Shown: positions 1 to 12,717 of the stretch, one piece after another
Layout: each line of letters opens with the position of its first letter
Numbering within the stretch: position 1 is the stretch's first letter
Source of the DNA: Epiperipatus broadwayi
Taxonomy: Eukaryota > Onychophora > Udeonychophora > Euonychophora > Peripatidae
Assembly: GCA_028023455.1 (NCBI GenBank)
Contig: JAQFVV010000030.1
Coordinates: 10,339,649-10,403,648, forward strand
Direction: 5' to 3'
DNA: 64,000 nt
The notes under the pieces: generated by a model
What the model saw: only the letters and a program-made list of their open reading frames with translations
Told to the model about the DNA's origin: nothing
Databases searched by the model: none
Program-made: the position numbers and the translations under genes

Positions 1-1960
1 AAATTAAATTAGGATGGTGATGTTTACGGATTTGCAATAAAATATTAAAGAAAAGAAAGTATAATTTTTTGCATTATATGTATTTTATTTTATTTTCTCA
101 AATATTGATTCAAAATCATGTTTATAGTAAATATTTTCTATTAATTTGTGCATTTTTAATATATCTATATTTGCAAGTAAAATTGAATTTGTTTAAAAAT
201 ACCTTATATGTTTTTTATCACATGACCTCCCCTCCCCCATTCATGAAATAAAATTAATTAATTAAAACAAAATGAATTCAACATAATTTCCTTTGACAAA
301 AAACAGTAAAATATTACAAATATATAATTATATACACTTTTACCATTTTATTTACATATTAACTCTCTTGCCTTTATGGCCACAATGTAATAAATAATGA
401 TTAACTTTAATTAGATCGATTTTAACCAAAATATTAATTAATTAAAAATAACTCTTGTTTTTTACTTGGTTTTATTCAGAATCTTTCTTCCATAATTTTT
501 TTTTGTTTTCTATTAACAAAGTTAGTTTTTCAAATATTCATTCAATAACAGAATATTTACATTTTTTCATGATATAATTTTTTGTATACTTATTATTTCA
601 GTATAATAACTTAATCATGTTATATAATCTACTATCTATCGATTTTAAGAACAGTAGACCCTTTTCTATTAGAGGCTTCAAGTAATGTTGTATGGTTGAT
701 ACAATCAACAGAGTGGTATTAAATGGTAATATTGTTTTAATGAAATGGATGCAATAATATCTTTTTTTTAAAAAATGTTGCATTTTCTAATTCTATTTTC
801 TTAGGATTTGGATCATCATATATTTAGATAATATTATGAATCAATTATAAATGTATGCTAAATAACAAATTTCATGATATTCCAAATCCAATGAAAAGAT
901 TAGTAAAACAAGTGAAAAAAATTAGATTGGTATTAAAAAAAGAGATAATATTAAAAAAAGATAATGATAGTACTAAAAAAATATATAGTTTGCCTTGGAA
1001 TCGATATCCAAATCTCACACTTCTACATCCAATACTCTAACACTTCAACTATACTGAACATATGATATGAGAGCCTGTAAAACATAACTGATAAAGTTAA
1101 ATTACGTACTATGACGAATTAATAGGGGAATATCTTTTAAATGTTTATTTTTAAATAAATTATTAATAGTAATATAAATTAGGTGTTTAAATAAAAGATT
1201 CAGAAATCAAACATTTTTTACATATAAATTGTATTAATTATCACTGCAAAATGGTGCCATTCTGTTAAATGGTGACTATGTAATATTTAGTATGTTTTGA
1301 ACAATTGTCACAAGACTGAGTAAAAAAAGTAATTCTCTTATAGTTAAATAAAAAATATTTGCAATGCAGAATGTGTTTTTAACAATGAAGGGATTTGTAG
1401 ATCTAAACATGTTTATTTACTTATAAATTTTATTGATTATCATAGCAATTTCGTGATCCCATTAGATGAAGTATTTTTGTGTTCTAAACAACATGGCGGC
1501 CCTGATTATGTTGATTCGTCATAAAACTTTACACATGAAGATAAAAAATGCATTATTACAAAAAAATATCTGTTTTTAATAACTGCTAGGCATAAAAAAA
1601 AGCATTTTAGTAAAAATCAAATATGCCATAAATTAGTTCAAATTTCAAGATTCTGTAAACAAAGTGTAATTATTAACACAGAAGTAACCTTCTATTGTCT
1701 TTTTGCATTAAGGCCCCCAAGAGAAGCACACTTTTCTATGTTCATGTTAAAAAATAACCAATATTAAATTGTTGCATTGAAATTTAATATCAGCTAATTA
1801 TTTTTTTAATGTATAATTCTGTAAAAATTTAATCATTTTAATCTTTAGAACTAAATATTATTTTAAATAAACAAAAAAAATATTCTGATGGCAATGTATA
1901 TTTAAAACAATATTACAATTAGATAAGTAAATATTTGAAAACCAGGCACTCTTCACAAAG
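1..1960. other. AT-rich sequence, nothing recognised
   Basis: Short open frames only, none with a recognisable domain. It must be intron 1 or earlier of the CRISP gene, or upstream sequence; I looked for a signal-peptide exon (ATG, hydrophobic stretch, donor) and found no convincing one. Confidence 0.5.
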
Positions 1961-1973
1961 CTGGAGCTTAATT

Positions 1974-2205
1974 GTAAATATAGGAGACTTGAACTCAGAC
2001 TTTCAAGCACTCTTCAACTATCCACACTATCTCATACAACTGATACACATGACCACACATGCAGAAAAGATAAATAATCACGAATATATGTATTTCATGC
2101 TAAACCAGCACTCATCAGTTATGGTCATGTGTATCAATTATATGAGATAGTATGGATAGTTTAAGTATGCTTGAAAGTCTGAGTTCAAATCCCCTACATT
2201 TACAA
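1974..2205. repeat. Foldback repeat, family A copy 1
   Basis: Inverted arms of about 75 bp (1974-2052 and 2122-2205) share, in opposite orientation, a segment with GAAAGTCTGAGTTCAAATCC, whose GTTCAAATCC part resembles a pol III B box. The same arms recur at 41.1-41.6, 55.8-56.4 and 57.9-58.2 kb, with fragments at 23.5-24.0 kb and near 30.64 kb. Between the arms on the minus strand lies a hammerhead core. No protein is encoded. Confidence 0.85.
2080..2123 (-). ncRNA. Hammerhead ribozyme-like motif (family A, stem I broken)
   Basis: Minus strand: CTGATGA (2118-2112), stem II TGCT/AGCA with loop GGTTT, GAAA (2096-2093), short stem III and the NUH triplet ATA. The catalytic core is intact. Stem I pairs only two bases (AA/TT) before mismatching, unlike the copies at 56.3 and 58.0 kb, so activity is doubtful. 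Confidence 0.6.
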
Positions 2206-2209
2206 TTAG

Positions 2210-2800
2210 ATAAGTAATAAAATTTTCATTATTTCCAATATATATGGGTGTGTGTGTGTATTGACTTTGCTTTTAAGGGTTGTATATATGTGTTAGTAAA
2301 ATGTGCTTTAGATATTCCTCTTTGCAATGTTTTTATCAGCTTTTTAAATAGGACAAAGGACTCATGAAGTTATGAAAAGCTAAATGATGAATGAGTATAT
2401 TTTTTGTCCTATTTTTTTAATTCTTGTTAGATGCATATTTATTGACCAAAATCTGGAAAGGCAACTAGGTTGTTTATAAGAAGCTATCTGAGAAAAATAC
2501 TGAGGCAGTTTGAAATGCAAAAGTATTTCAAGTTTTATCCAGATTAGATTCAAACACTTACTTTTGGATATAGTATGTGAGTGTGATAACCACTGTATTA
2601 TAAAATGCATCATATATTTTCTGTTAAAATGCCTTACCAGTGTAAATAATATTATCCAGTAAGTATACTCTATTATCTTTCATCAATAATTGTGTTTAAT
2701 TATAGGAGCAAAAGTAATATATTTAGCCTTTATCCTTAATATTTATTAGTGAAATTATTTTCTTAATATATTATTGTAATTGCTATTTCTTTATTTCTTT
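2210..2800. other. Intergenic or intronic sequence before exon A
   Basis: AT-rich, with a short TG-rich stretch near 2250 (TGTGTGTGTG). No gene or named repeat seen. Confidence 0.4.
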
Positions 2801-2808
2801 TACTTTAG

Positions 2809-2972
2809 ATATATTCTCAAGAGAAGGAAGGCAATTGTCATTTCAATTACCAGGTGCTGAATCAGTGCCAATTGAAACCATAACTACAACCTCTGAATCT
2901 GTTAAAGCTGATATTGTAAATTATCATAATCAACTTAGAAGGACAATTAAAGGCACAAACATGCTTCAGATG
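2809..2972 (+). CDS. CRISP exon A: N-terminal segment and first CAP helix
   Basis: The acceptor follows a pyrimidine-rich run (TTTACTTTAG) and the donor is GTAAGT at 2973. The exon enters with two bases of a split codon and then has 54 codons. The first ~35 residues form an uncharacterised linker that would follow the signal peptide. Then comes DIVNYHNQLRR, the hallmark first helix of CAP proteins (family pattern IVxxHNxLRR), ending in NMLQM, which matches the NMLxM/W step of CRISPs. In the family, this helix leads to the Trp that opens the next exon (TWNNEA). The exon ends in phase 0. The exact 5' boundary is inferred from the AG and the phase; a nearby AG downstream is possible but less pyrimidine-supported. 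Confidence 0.85.
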
Positions 2973-3628
2973 GTAAGTATAGTATTGATTACTGCTATAA
3001 TTTAATTTTAAATTTATAACTGTGCAATATTTTGTTGCTGTAGATTATTTTCTAGCTAAGTTGATAAAAATAATATTAAAATAAAAATTCTTAGGTAATA
3101 GGTATACGGCAAAACAGTTTTTAAATAGCATATTTTAAGAAAAGGATGGCTCCTTATAGATAAAAATGGAGAATGACTTACTCTCTTTGTTTATTAATTG
3201 CTTTGTAAGAAAGGTTTTAGCAGTTTTGAAATCTTGTTTTATATTTCTAGCCAAGAACAGTTATATACTCATTTAATGTAAATTAATGATATCATTAGAC
3301 CAATCATTGAAATTCAATATCAGGTATGACAAAATAATTGATTAAAACATGCAATGGATTCTTCTATAATTAAGTAGTAGATCAGATACTTTTTTTTATT
3401 ATATTAAGATTTACAGAATAATTTACATAGACTTACAATGAATATATATATATATATATATATTCAAAACAATACAATAATTAATACAGTAAAACAATAT
3501 TTTAAAAAAACAAATATATACCAATTTAATAGAAGTACTTTCAACTATCTATGTAGTCGTTGTCAACTAGATTCAAATTGTATTAGAAAAAACCGTTACA
3601 AATGTAAACAAAAGCAATACGTCATACA

Positions 3629-4240
3629 TCAATTTTCCCACAATTCATTAATTTTTATATTGGCGGCCTGTCTATTTATCAACTGTTGCTTTTCACTTTT
3701 TATTAACATAGCTTCTTTAATTTTGCGTTTATTATTATTTCTTTCAATACACAGAATTTTAACTTTATTAAAATCAAAATCAAAACCATAATTACATGTT
3801 ACATTATGATCAAAAAATACTGATGGTGATACATCATCATTTCTAACATTCTCTTGTCTTGATTTTTGCACTCGTTTATATAACAACAAATGCTCCTTTG
3901 ATCTTTTCTCCAATATACTTTGAGATTCCCCAATATATGCCTTTCCACAAACACATAGCCATTTATATATTGCACAACTTTGATTTAAAATACTACACCT
4001 ATTTTTTGAATTATTTATTAATCTATTTAAATTAGGAGTAGTATAAAATGCAACTCGACATATATTTTTATATATCTGTTTTATAAATTTCACTTGTTCA
4101 TTACAAATAAATGGTATTGATATCCAAGTATATTTTATCTTATCAATATCTATAGCATCTAAAATATTTCTATTATTATTAAACTTAGTAACAATATTAT
4201 AAATTAATTTATGATCATATCCAACATTTAACAAATCCAT
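3629..4240 (-). pseudogene. Penelope-like GIY-YIG endonuclease C-terminus, left arm
   Basis: An open frame of 203 codons with no RT domain, so only the C-terminal part of a Penelope-like protein. Residues ~36-44 hold the linker motif YTWISIPF seen also in the complete relic at 31.6 kb (QWISIPF). The GIY-YIG endonuclease part has IYKWLCVCGKAYIGES (91-106), the conserved Arg in LEKRSKEH (110-117), and a C-terminal Glu region KIKEAMLI. The paired cysteines before YIG are typical of the Penelope group. The start Met sits at the palindrome centre and is probably not a real start. The frame is intact but the element cannot copy itself without RT. Confidence 0.85.
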
Positions 4241-4253
4241 AATAAATACATTT

Positions 4254-4859
4254 ATGTTAAATGTTGAATATGATCATAAATTAATTTATAATATTGTTGC
4301 TAAGTTTAATAATAATAGAAATATTTTAGATGCTATAGATATTGATAAGATAAAATATACTTGGATATCAATACCATTTATTTGTAATGAACAAGTGAAA
4401 TTTATAAAACAGATATATAAAAATATATGTCGAGTTGCATTTTATACTACTCCTAATTTAAATAGATTAATAAATAATTCAAAAAATAGGTGTAGTATTT
4501 TAAATCAAAGTTGTGCAATATATAAATGGCTATGTGTTTGTGGAAAGGCATATATTGGGGAATCTCGATGTACATTGGAGAAAAGATCAAAGGAGCATTT
4601 GTTGTTATATAAACGAGTGCAAAAATCAAGACAAGAGAATGTTAGAAATGATGATGTATCACCGTCAGTATTTTTTGATCATAATGTAACATGTAATTAT
4701 GGTTTTGATTTTGATTTTAATAAAGTTAAGATTTTGTGTATTGAAAGAAATAATAATAAACACAAAATTAAAGAAGCTATGTTAATAAAAAGTGAAAAGC
4801 AACAGTTGATAAACAGACAGACTGCCAATATAAAAATTAATGAATTGTGGGAAAATTGA
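4254..4859 (+). pseudogene. Penelope-like GIY-YIG endonuclease C-terminus, right arm
   Basis: 201 codons, differing from the left arm at only a handful of residues (for example GESRCTLEKR instead of GESQSILEKR, NNKHKIK instead of NNKRKIK, and QTANIKI instead of QAANIKI). The motifs are the same: WISIPF linker, Cys pair, YIG, Arg, and the acidic C-terminal part. The near identity of two frames over about 600 bp on opposite strands confirms that they are copies of one element rather than two genes. The stop is followed by a tail that resembles the Penelope tails elsewhere in the window. Confidence 0.85.
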
Positions 4860-5059
4860 TGTATGACGTATTACTTTTTGTTTACATTTGTAACGGTTTT
4901 TTCTAATACAATTTGAATCTAGTTGATGACTACATAGATAGTTGAATGTACTTCTATTAAATTGGTATATATTTGTTTTTTTAAAATATTGTTTTACTGT
5001 ATTAATTATTGTATTGTTTTGAATAATTATATATATTTTATTATAATTGGAATACAGAC

Positions 5060-8000
5060 ACCTTGTAATTACGCATCCTCACTTCCAGATAATATATGAT
5101 ATAAAATGAAACAGGTTCTATCGCAGTTAATAATTAATAACTAAAATATTCCGTACTAAAATTAAAATGTTTCACTAGCTCAAATTTACAATACGAATAA
5201 AGTTCAGTTTATAAAAATAAAATTAAATAAATATTTAATATTTTCATGAGACTTGAAGTGAAAATACAGTTGACAAGATAGATTACATTGAGCCAATATC
5301 CTACAGGATACTACCTCAATGGCATAAGAACACTATCCCCCCTTATTACTATTTCAAATAACAAACTCATAGTATTCTTACGACTTTAATAACTTCTACT
5401 CACAAAGATTAAACTAATAATTAAATTTTAATCTTCTATTTAATAATAATCTAGCTCAATAAAATAATCTCAGGTTCATAAAGTTTATTCTAAGTTAATA
5501 AAAATACGGTAGTAAAATATGAGAAGGGATTTTATGTCATAATCTACTACACTTAAACTAATAATAATAAATAACAATAATAATATTCTTCATGTAATGA
5601 TATAATAAATACGTGGTAGCATTTTAATAATCTGACAAACAAAATATGTGTGGCAACTGATAGCATATAATTTAATATAATATTGTGATAACTGATTTAT
5701 GACCAATAAATAATGTAAGATTATGATTATTTAATTATAATGAATACCAATAAAATATTTAAAATTCTTAAAATAATTCTTTATTTATCTTTTGTGCAAA
5801 ATTATATATTTGTTTCAGTTATTATGCATATATCGTGTTTTCATGCAGCGATGTGGAGAAATAAATAACTCTGACACAAAATTTTTTAAATAACAAAATT
5901 TAACAAAGTTTATTACTAACAATAAATAACTAAACAATTTATTTACATTATTTACAGTGGATATCCTTAACCCTTTTTATTTTACAGTTTGATCTACCTG
6001 GTTATAAAAAAATAATTTATATTTCAATTATATTTTATTTAGATTTGGGACAAAATTAAAAAAAATGTTACTATTTGATTTCTCATTTTTGTTAACTTAT
6101 TACAAATAAATTTCTCTACTTTATTAGCAACAGCATTTTATCTCTAATATTATTAAACTATCTTATTTTAGAAAATTCATACTTAGAAAAACATTCCACA
6201 GGAAAACAAAATTTTATAATGAGTATGGACTTCTCAAAATATAAAAATTTCATCTTGCAAAGTCAAAGATGTTACACAAACTATTATCCAAAATTCAGTA
6301 CTAGATTTTAGTATTTATCACACAATGTTTACTAATCATAATATATTCTTCTTTAAGCCTTACTTTAGTATGATATAAGTTTAATCATTAATAGATTTCT
6401 GTTAATCAATAAACAAAAATATACTATGCATATTGTTTACATAATCTACTTTGTACTATTGTATTTTAAAAAAAATATGCAATACTTATTTTTCTCTTAA
6501 AAAAAAATAATACTAAAGCATTTAAAATTATTATCACTTTAAAAAAAATATCTTTGTTTAGATACCCTATTTTAAAAATTTTATATTTCATTTCCGAAAT
6601 AAAATTCAAAATATATTTTATGATTCTTTTCTTTCCCTAGGACACTTTGGATCTTCAATTTTAAGTTATAACATTCTGCTCCTTATAAGCAAATAAACTA
6701 ATCTTATCCAAAAAAAAAAAAAAAAAAACGATAGCACAACCTTAGTTCTAAATTATTTATCATTTCTCTTAAAATATCTTACTAAACGATGCAGTTACAT
6801 GAAATAAAGATAGCGAAAACAGATGCATAGGATTAAGGAAGAAAGCTAGAGTATTATTCTTAACATATCTCAAAATCATGGTACAGTGCGAAGAGGTAGG
6901 ACATTTATCTGCCTAATATCCTCTAGTACAGGGACGATGTTAAAGCTATTTCTTCAGCTTTATTAGAACATCAAATATTTAAAGTAATATAAACACTGTC
7001 CAAATAAAATGTGTATCAGTCATAGGGCTATGTTAACTATGCTGATAACCACATAAAGACTAAATATTATTCCCATTCCTTATCATATCCTATTTTAAAA
7101 ATACATCATCTTGGTTTCCTGCTAACTATAGTACTTCCAAGCCACTATCTCAACATTATTTCTCAAGATTTTTCTACATCTTACATCGATAAAATAACTA
7201 TCTGCATTTACAAAACAATAAATAAAATTCATTAATAGTTAAACAATCTTACTATCCCATAAGAAAAGTCTGCTTACTTCATTGCTCTGTATGTTTAATC
7301 ATATACGATTTACTTAGACAATATTTGAATATCCCATATCATAAAAACTTTAAAAGAATCACATAATTATTTATGTTGGATTATATTACTAATAAAAAAA
7401 AATAAATCGTCGTATGCATATTTTCAGATCAACCCTATCTCATAATGTTTTTTAAAATGTTGTATAAAAATGCGTTACATATAATTAAAAAAACTTTTAT
7501 ACTTCATTCTTCCAATTTATGGATGATCTAAAGAAAACAAAAAAAAATATACATTATAAATTATCAATAGTTATTATTATTACCAATAACCTTTATCTAA
7601 TCATCGTGTTCAGTAGGCTTCCTTTGTCCACTTGAGCATTGCAGATATAAAAATTCACACCCATACACTTTATATTAAAATATTTTTTAGCTAAATTATT
7701 AGATTGTTATATTATAAGATTTTAATATTAACAAATTAATGTTTTTATGTTTTTCCTAATCTTATATAAAATTTTAGATTTAAATTAGGTTAACAAAATA
7801 AAAAGAATCAAAACTATAGTTACATATTTTTCTTGACGATAGTTCTGATGAGTCCAAAATGCTTATTATTTTCTCTAGAGTTTTTAAAAATGTTCTCCAA
7901 GCGTGTTAAAGTTTAAATAAAAACAATTATTAACCTATTTAGTAACATTTTAGTAAATAATCCTTGGTTTTAGTATTTTTAGGACGATAATATTAATTAA

Positions 8001-9940
8001 TCCCGTGAAGCTTCTTAATCTTCTCTACCAATATTCTCTGTGTATCCGATGCATCAATCCATCTAATTTAACTTTGAAAAATATTTGATAAAGTTTTAAG
8101 TACTATTTGTATTTCCATAGATCCATTTTTTTTATTCATCTATGTGTTCACTTCTATCTCTGTTTCCTTCTTGATACATTTAAAACTTTCGTTTGGTATT
8201 TTTTTTTTTATAAATCTCTTTTAAAATAAAAACTTCAAATACTTTTGAACAAATCTTTTCCAAGTACATTTTAAATAATTCGAAGACCGGATATTTTAAT
8301 ATCAAAAAACGCTTCTATAATATAATCTCCTGGGTTCTTTCTTAAATTTTGCACTCGAAAATATTTTTTAAAAATGTTACCTTTAGAAAGGATATAACAT
8401 TTTATTCCTTTGAATATCATACTATATAAAATAATTCATGCAATATATAATTGTCTTATTACCATTTAAAAATAAATCTTGGATCAGTCTATAAATAATA
8501 CGTTTCCATACACTTTTTAGACTCCGTATAGTGTCCGTGCTGTGGTTTTTATGTACCAAAACAGTTCTTCGGTTAAATATTAATAAAGCTGTATCAATAA
8601 ATATTTCAAATATTTTTACTGTATTACAATTTCTATCCATTTTATTTTGTAGTATATCCATTTTTTATTGCGTAGCTTAGGTTAAACTTTTAGATAAAAT
8701 ACGACTGGTAAGTACTTTAAAAATTAGAAAATCATATTAAACAAAATTATTAAAATATTTTTAGTTTATACTCTCTTTTGCAAAAAATATTTTTAAAATT
8801 ATCAATTAGTTTTTTGCAGATAAAGTTATAAGAAAGTACTAAAAAAAAAATTGACTAAATAAAAGATTTTTAAAATACTATCTTTTGATAGTTATAATTT
8901 ACCTCTCTCCCGTTTCAATACATTTTTAATCTCCCGCTATAACTTAGTTACAACAATATTTATCATCTGTAAGGATACTTATTCTTATTGGTCAATTCTT
9001 ACATCAACTTGAAAACAAATTTACATGTTTTCAATTTATAGCAGAATTATATCTGAAAATAAAAATGATGACGTAATAAACCCAAATATTATTTAACGCA
9101 TTAATTTTAAATAAATTATTATTTTATTAAAACTATTTAAACATTTAAAATAACTTTTAAAATAATGTTTAATAACTTATCCCATTTATCTATTCAATTT
9201 ATCTAATTTTATTTAAATAAAATATTTAATTTTTATTATATCTGTATTCGTCTTTATTACATTACTTAAACATTACATATGATAGTTAACCTAATGTTTA
9301 ATACTATTTACTTTTATGATAGGCAATAATTCTATCCAATTCTATAATATAATTTTTAAAATATTTTAAACTTTGTTATTATTTCAAACAAGCGTGTGTG
9401 TGGAAGTATACATTAAAAATCACGTGATTATAACTTTGACAGACGATTTTCAATCTATTTCACTGTCTAGACTAATAAAATTGATACACTTATTATATTA
9501 TATAATATAATTATAAAAAATTTTGGAAGAACAATTTAGAAAATATAGAACTAGATATAATTTTCACCATCATAAAATTTATTTTAAAATATACTATATT
9601 AATTTTTACTATTTAAATATGATTACAAATTTAAACATAGCATTTATTAACTATAAGTTTTAAACTATTAAAATCGAATTTATTAAATATACTTTTAATT
9701 ATTTATAGCTGTGTTATTTAATATGGCCAGCTTTTACAACCATATAAAACAATATTTAAAGCTTTATATAACTATTTTTAAATGATTCTATATACTATGT
9801 ATTTACTTTAGCCTCAAATTGTACTTTAAAGATATAATTGACTTAATATAATTACCATATTAAAAGAATATATTCTAAATTGAAAATTTTTTAATAATTG
9901 ACTGTTATAAACTATTACTGACCTATAGAAAAGGGCACAA
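5060..9940. other. Intron 1, AT-rich, no feature recognised
   Basis: Nearly 5 kb of A/T-rich sequence with homopolymer runs (A18 near 6710). Open frames are below 80 codons and match nothing I know, including the 79-codon minus-strand frame at 8422-8661. No inverted repeats as clear as those elsewhere. Confidence 0.45.
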
Positions 9941-9944
9941 TATA

Positions 9945-10172
9945 TATATATATACATATATATATTGCTTTAACTCCCCTCATACACATGTTAATGCAAA
10001 AAAAATTTTTAATAATTTCTTTATTTTTCTGACAGTTTCGACTGTCATGCAATCTTTATTAGAGTGATCACTTTCTGAAAGTTTTGACTGTCAGAAAAAT
10101 AAAGAAATCATTAAAAAAAAATTTGCATTAAAGTTGTATATGAGGAGAGTTAAAACAATATATATATGAATA
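9945..10172. repeat. Palindromic Penelope-tail-like repeat
   Basis: Inverted arms of about 90 bp (9950-10046 and 10076-10172) around a ~30-base centre. On the minus strand a decayed hammerhead pattern lies at 10025-10070: CTAATAA where CTGATGA is expected, a five-pair stem II (GATTG/CAGTC), GAAAC and GTC. The layout (tail, GAAAC, GTC, inverted copy) is that of Penelope 3' ends. Confidence 0.7.
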
Positions 10173-10179
10173 TATAAAG

Positions 10180-10790
10180 AAATGCAAAGAAAGTAATAAG
10201 AGTAAAATAAGACTTACAATGAATATTATTATTGCAGAGGTCTTTGCATTTAAAACTTTTAGTTACCAGCTAAATAGCTTAACTCTTTCTTTAATGCTAC
10301 AAGTGATGTGATACTGTGCATGCTGGGAGTATATGTATACCAGCCACATCACAGTTAAAAAACAAACACCAACATAAAATATGTAAAAATAAATGTGAGT
10401 TTATTATATTCATAATAAAATTATGTGTGTATATGTAGAGAGAGATAAATGAAATAAATATTTATCCTTGAGGAGACAGTCACTAAGACAAATTTCTTTA
10501 GTAGTGTGTATATTACTTCTATATATACTTTACTTGGAAATTAAAAAATTTATATCTGATATTTCCAGCTTTTGCACACATGCTTACTCCATCTGCTGGT
10601 GCTTTTTGGTGTGTGATCTGCATATATAATTAATTTGTTCAACTAATTTAAGTTTAGTGCATGCTAATTTCTTGTAAATGTTGCTAGAGTAATTTTGTGG
10701 AAATTATTTTTTGTAATAAAACTTTATTTATTTACAATATCATATACACACATATATCTCTGCAATACTTATTTTTAAAATGTATAAAAA
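10180..10790. other. Intron 1, no feature recognised
   Basis: Unremarkable AT-rich sequence with scattered ATATGTGT runs. Confidence 0.4.
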
Positions 10791-10794
10791 ATCA

Positions 10795-11385
10795 AATCAG
10801 ATGTCACAAGACCTAATTTAATAAAGCTTGTGTTTACAAATGTTATACACAGAGCTTGCAAAATAAGTTCTTAACCAGCTTTGAAAATATCCTCAACCCC
10901 AGACTGGTTTCTGCTTCTGGCATCATCAGTGAGATGCCAGAATATTCAGCATTAGATTAAAAATACTAGGACAATCCCAGCACTTTATCTAATGTATAAA
11001 TATTGAGAAGAAAATCTGAAATTGTCAGACATTCATATGTCTTCCAATCCAGCTATCTAACTCAAATAGCCATATGGGACTGAACTAAGTTCAGATACAC
11101 CATATATTAATAGCTTTAGCAATATAAAATCGCCAAAGCCTTAATAGCAAAAAATAAAATGATAAAAAAATCAAGTCAGATGTCACATGACCTAATTTTA
11201 ATAAAGCTTGTGTTTACAAATGTAATATATAGAGCTTGCAAAATAAGCTCTTAACAAGCTTGAGAATATTCTCAACCCCAGACCCATTTCTGCTGATGAC
11301 ATCAGTAGCAGAAAACAGACTGGGGTTGAGGATATTCTCAAAGCTTGTTTACAGCTTATTTTGCAAGCTCTATATATAATACTTT
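10795..11385. repeat. Direct repeat plus palindrome, ribozyme-bearing
   Basis: A ~90-bp segment at 10795-10885 (AAAGCTTGTGTTTACAAATG and flanks) is repeated in the same direction at 11170-11255. The second copy opens a palindrome (11230-11378) whose two arms both carry CTCAACCCCAGAC and the GCTTGCAAAATAAG end. The first copy leads into an intact hammerhead core on the minus strand. The palindrome centre (11285-11320) has two overlapping decayed cores, one per strand (GTC changed to GAC on plus; CTGATGA changed to CTGATGT on minus). Confidence 0.75.
10893..10936 (-). ncRNA. Hammerhead ribozyme, intact core
   Basis: Minus strand, in order: stem I 5' strand ATCTCA, CTGATGA (10929-10923), stem II TGC/GCA with loop CAGAA, GAAAC (10911-10907), two-base loop, GTC (10904-10902), stem I 3' strand TGGGGT. 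Stem I gives six contiguous pairs (two G-U); the A and C after GAA pair with the U and G of GUC as the minimal stem III. All invariant core bases of a type I hammerhead are present. It is antisense to the CRISP transcript. Confidence 0.75.
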
Positions 11386-11399
11386 TTTTTAATATAACA

Positions 11400-12710
11400 T
11401 TTTACACAATTCAAAGTCCAATAATGTTAATGCCAAAAACATTTATAATGAAAGACTGCTAAAATAATAAAAATTTAAATGTTTAACTAGTTATAAATTT
11501 AATTTGCTTACTTCTTTCTACCTATAAAGGTAACAATGTTTCTTTAAAAGCACTTTCTTAAGTGCATATACTATAATAATTTTAATCACGAGTCATAAAA
11601 ATTTCATTTAAAATCTGATAATATTGACATAAAAAAATCAAAATAAACATACTGTGAAAATGTTGGAAATGTAAATTGCAAGAATGAAATTATTGAATTG
11701 TCTGAAATCAAAAAATATTACAAACAACTGCTTCTGGTTGAGATTTTTCATAACACACTATTTTAATCAGACATCAATATCACATTTCGTGAGACAATTT
11801 TGTGTTTATTTTTCCATCTGTAATTTATTCAATTTTATTAATTTTTTAAAAAATATTTTTTATATAACACAAATATTATTTTTAACCGTAAGTGAAAAAA
11901 ATATTCCCCCCAAATTGACTAATAATGAAATGAAAAAAAAAAGGTCATTTCTAAAAGAGGAAACTATAAAAGAATTGGCAATTTGACTTCTAAATATGGC
12001 ATGATTAAATGAGTAAACTACATCATTTTTTTAAAATGACATATTAAGTGAACAGATAAGAAAAAGATTTTAGCTTAAGCAGTTTGCATTGCAATGTAAT
12101 GGAAACTTTTGCTAATGTGAATAATAAAAAATGAAATTATAAATGATAATGACAATAAGATAATCATATCCAAAAATATCAAGCAATTATTTTAATTTTT
12201 TTTGCTAAATCTTTAATACAAGTGGTGTTCCTGTGAATGAGTTTATTTTAAAAAAAATAAGGTTCACAACATGCAAAAAAAGAACTGGATTGCACTATGT
12301 TTTAAGATATAGTGTGACTGTTTGTGCAGATGATCTGTAAACTTTTATTATGAAACATAAGATCATATTTCAATTTTATACTTAAAAAAAAAGGATTTTA
12401 GTTTTTATTAAAATCTAACTGTAATAGGTATGTGTTTTTTTATCTTTATATTTTTGATTTTTCCTACTTAAATGATTGTTTGGAATGATAACTTTAGTTT
12501 TGATCATAGATCTGAAACAGTATTATCCCCAAATGCATATATTTTTTTCAATATAAGTTACAATAAATTAGTAATGTAGTTTAATCAATTTGTATTTTTA
12601 ATTGTCATAAAAATGATTTTACAATATTATGAAAAAGATATTTCATGATAATTACAAAGGACATTATAACATATACCATTTTTTCCCAAATCTTATTTAC
12701 TCTCAATCTA
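11400..12710. other. Intron 1, no feature recognised
   Basis: AT-rich. A 100-codon plus-strand frame at 11684-11986 has no recognisable domain or codon bias and I do not call it a gene. Confidence 0.4.
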
Positions 12711-12717
12711 TATCTAT

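Larger units (their letters stand above)
3450..5040. mobile_element. Head-to-head pair of truncated Penelope-like elements
   Basis: A near-perfect palindrome: arms about 3450-4238 and 4255-5040 with a spacer of roughly 15 bases. Each arm carries the same 5'-truncated Penelope-like C-terminal coding region, reading outward, followed by the same 3' UTR down to the flanking TATATA. Penelope-like elements often occur as such partial inverted copies. The arms differ by only a few substitutions, plus a small indel difference in the tail near 3560/4925 (GTTGATGA versus GTTGACAACGA), so the pair is young or kept alike by gene conversion. Confidence 0.88.

Noticed and set aside
69-251. Signal-peptide exon of the CRISP gene in a hydrophobic 60-codon frame
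   Set aside because: The hydrophobic run is long and AT-driven, there is no clear cleavage site, and I see no donor in the phase needed by exon A (which starts with two bases of a split codon).
3438-3791. A 117-codon plus-strand frame starting in TATATA repeats
   Set aside because: Antisense to the left-arm Penelope endonuclease and tail; the low-complexity start and lack of any motif argue against a gene.
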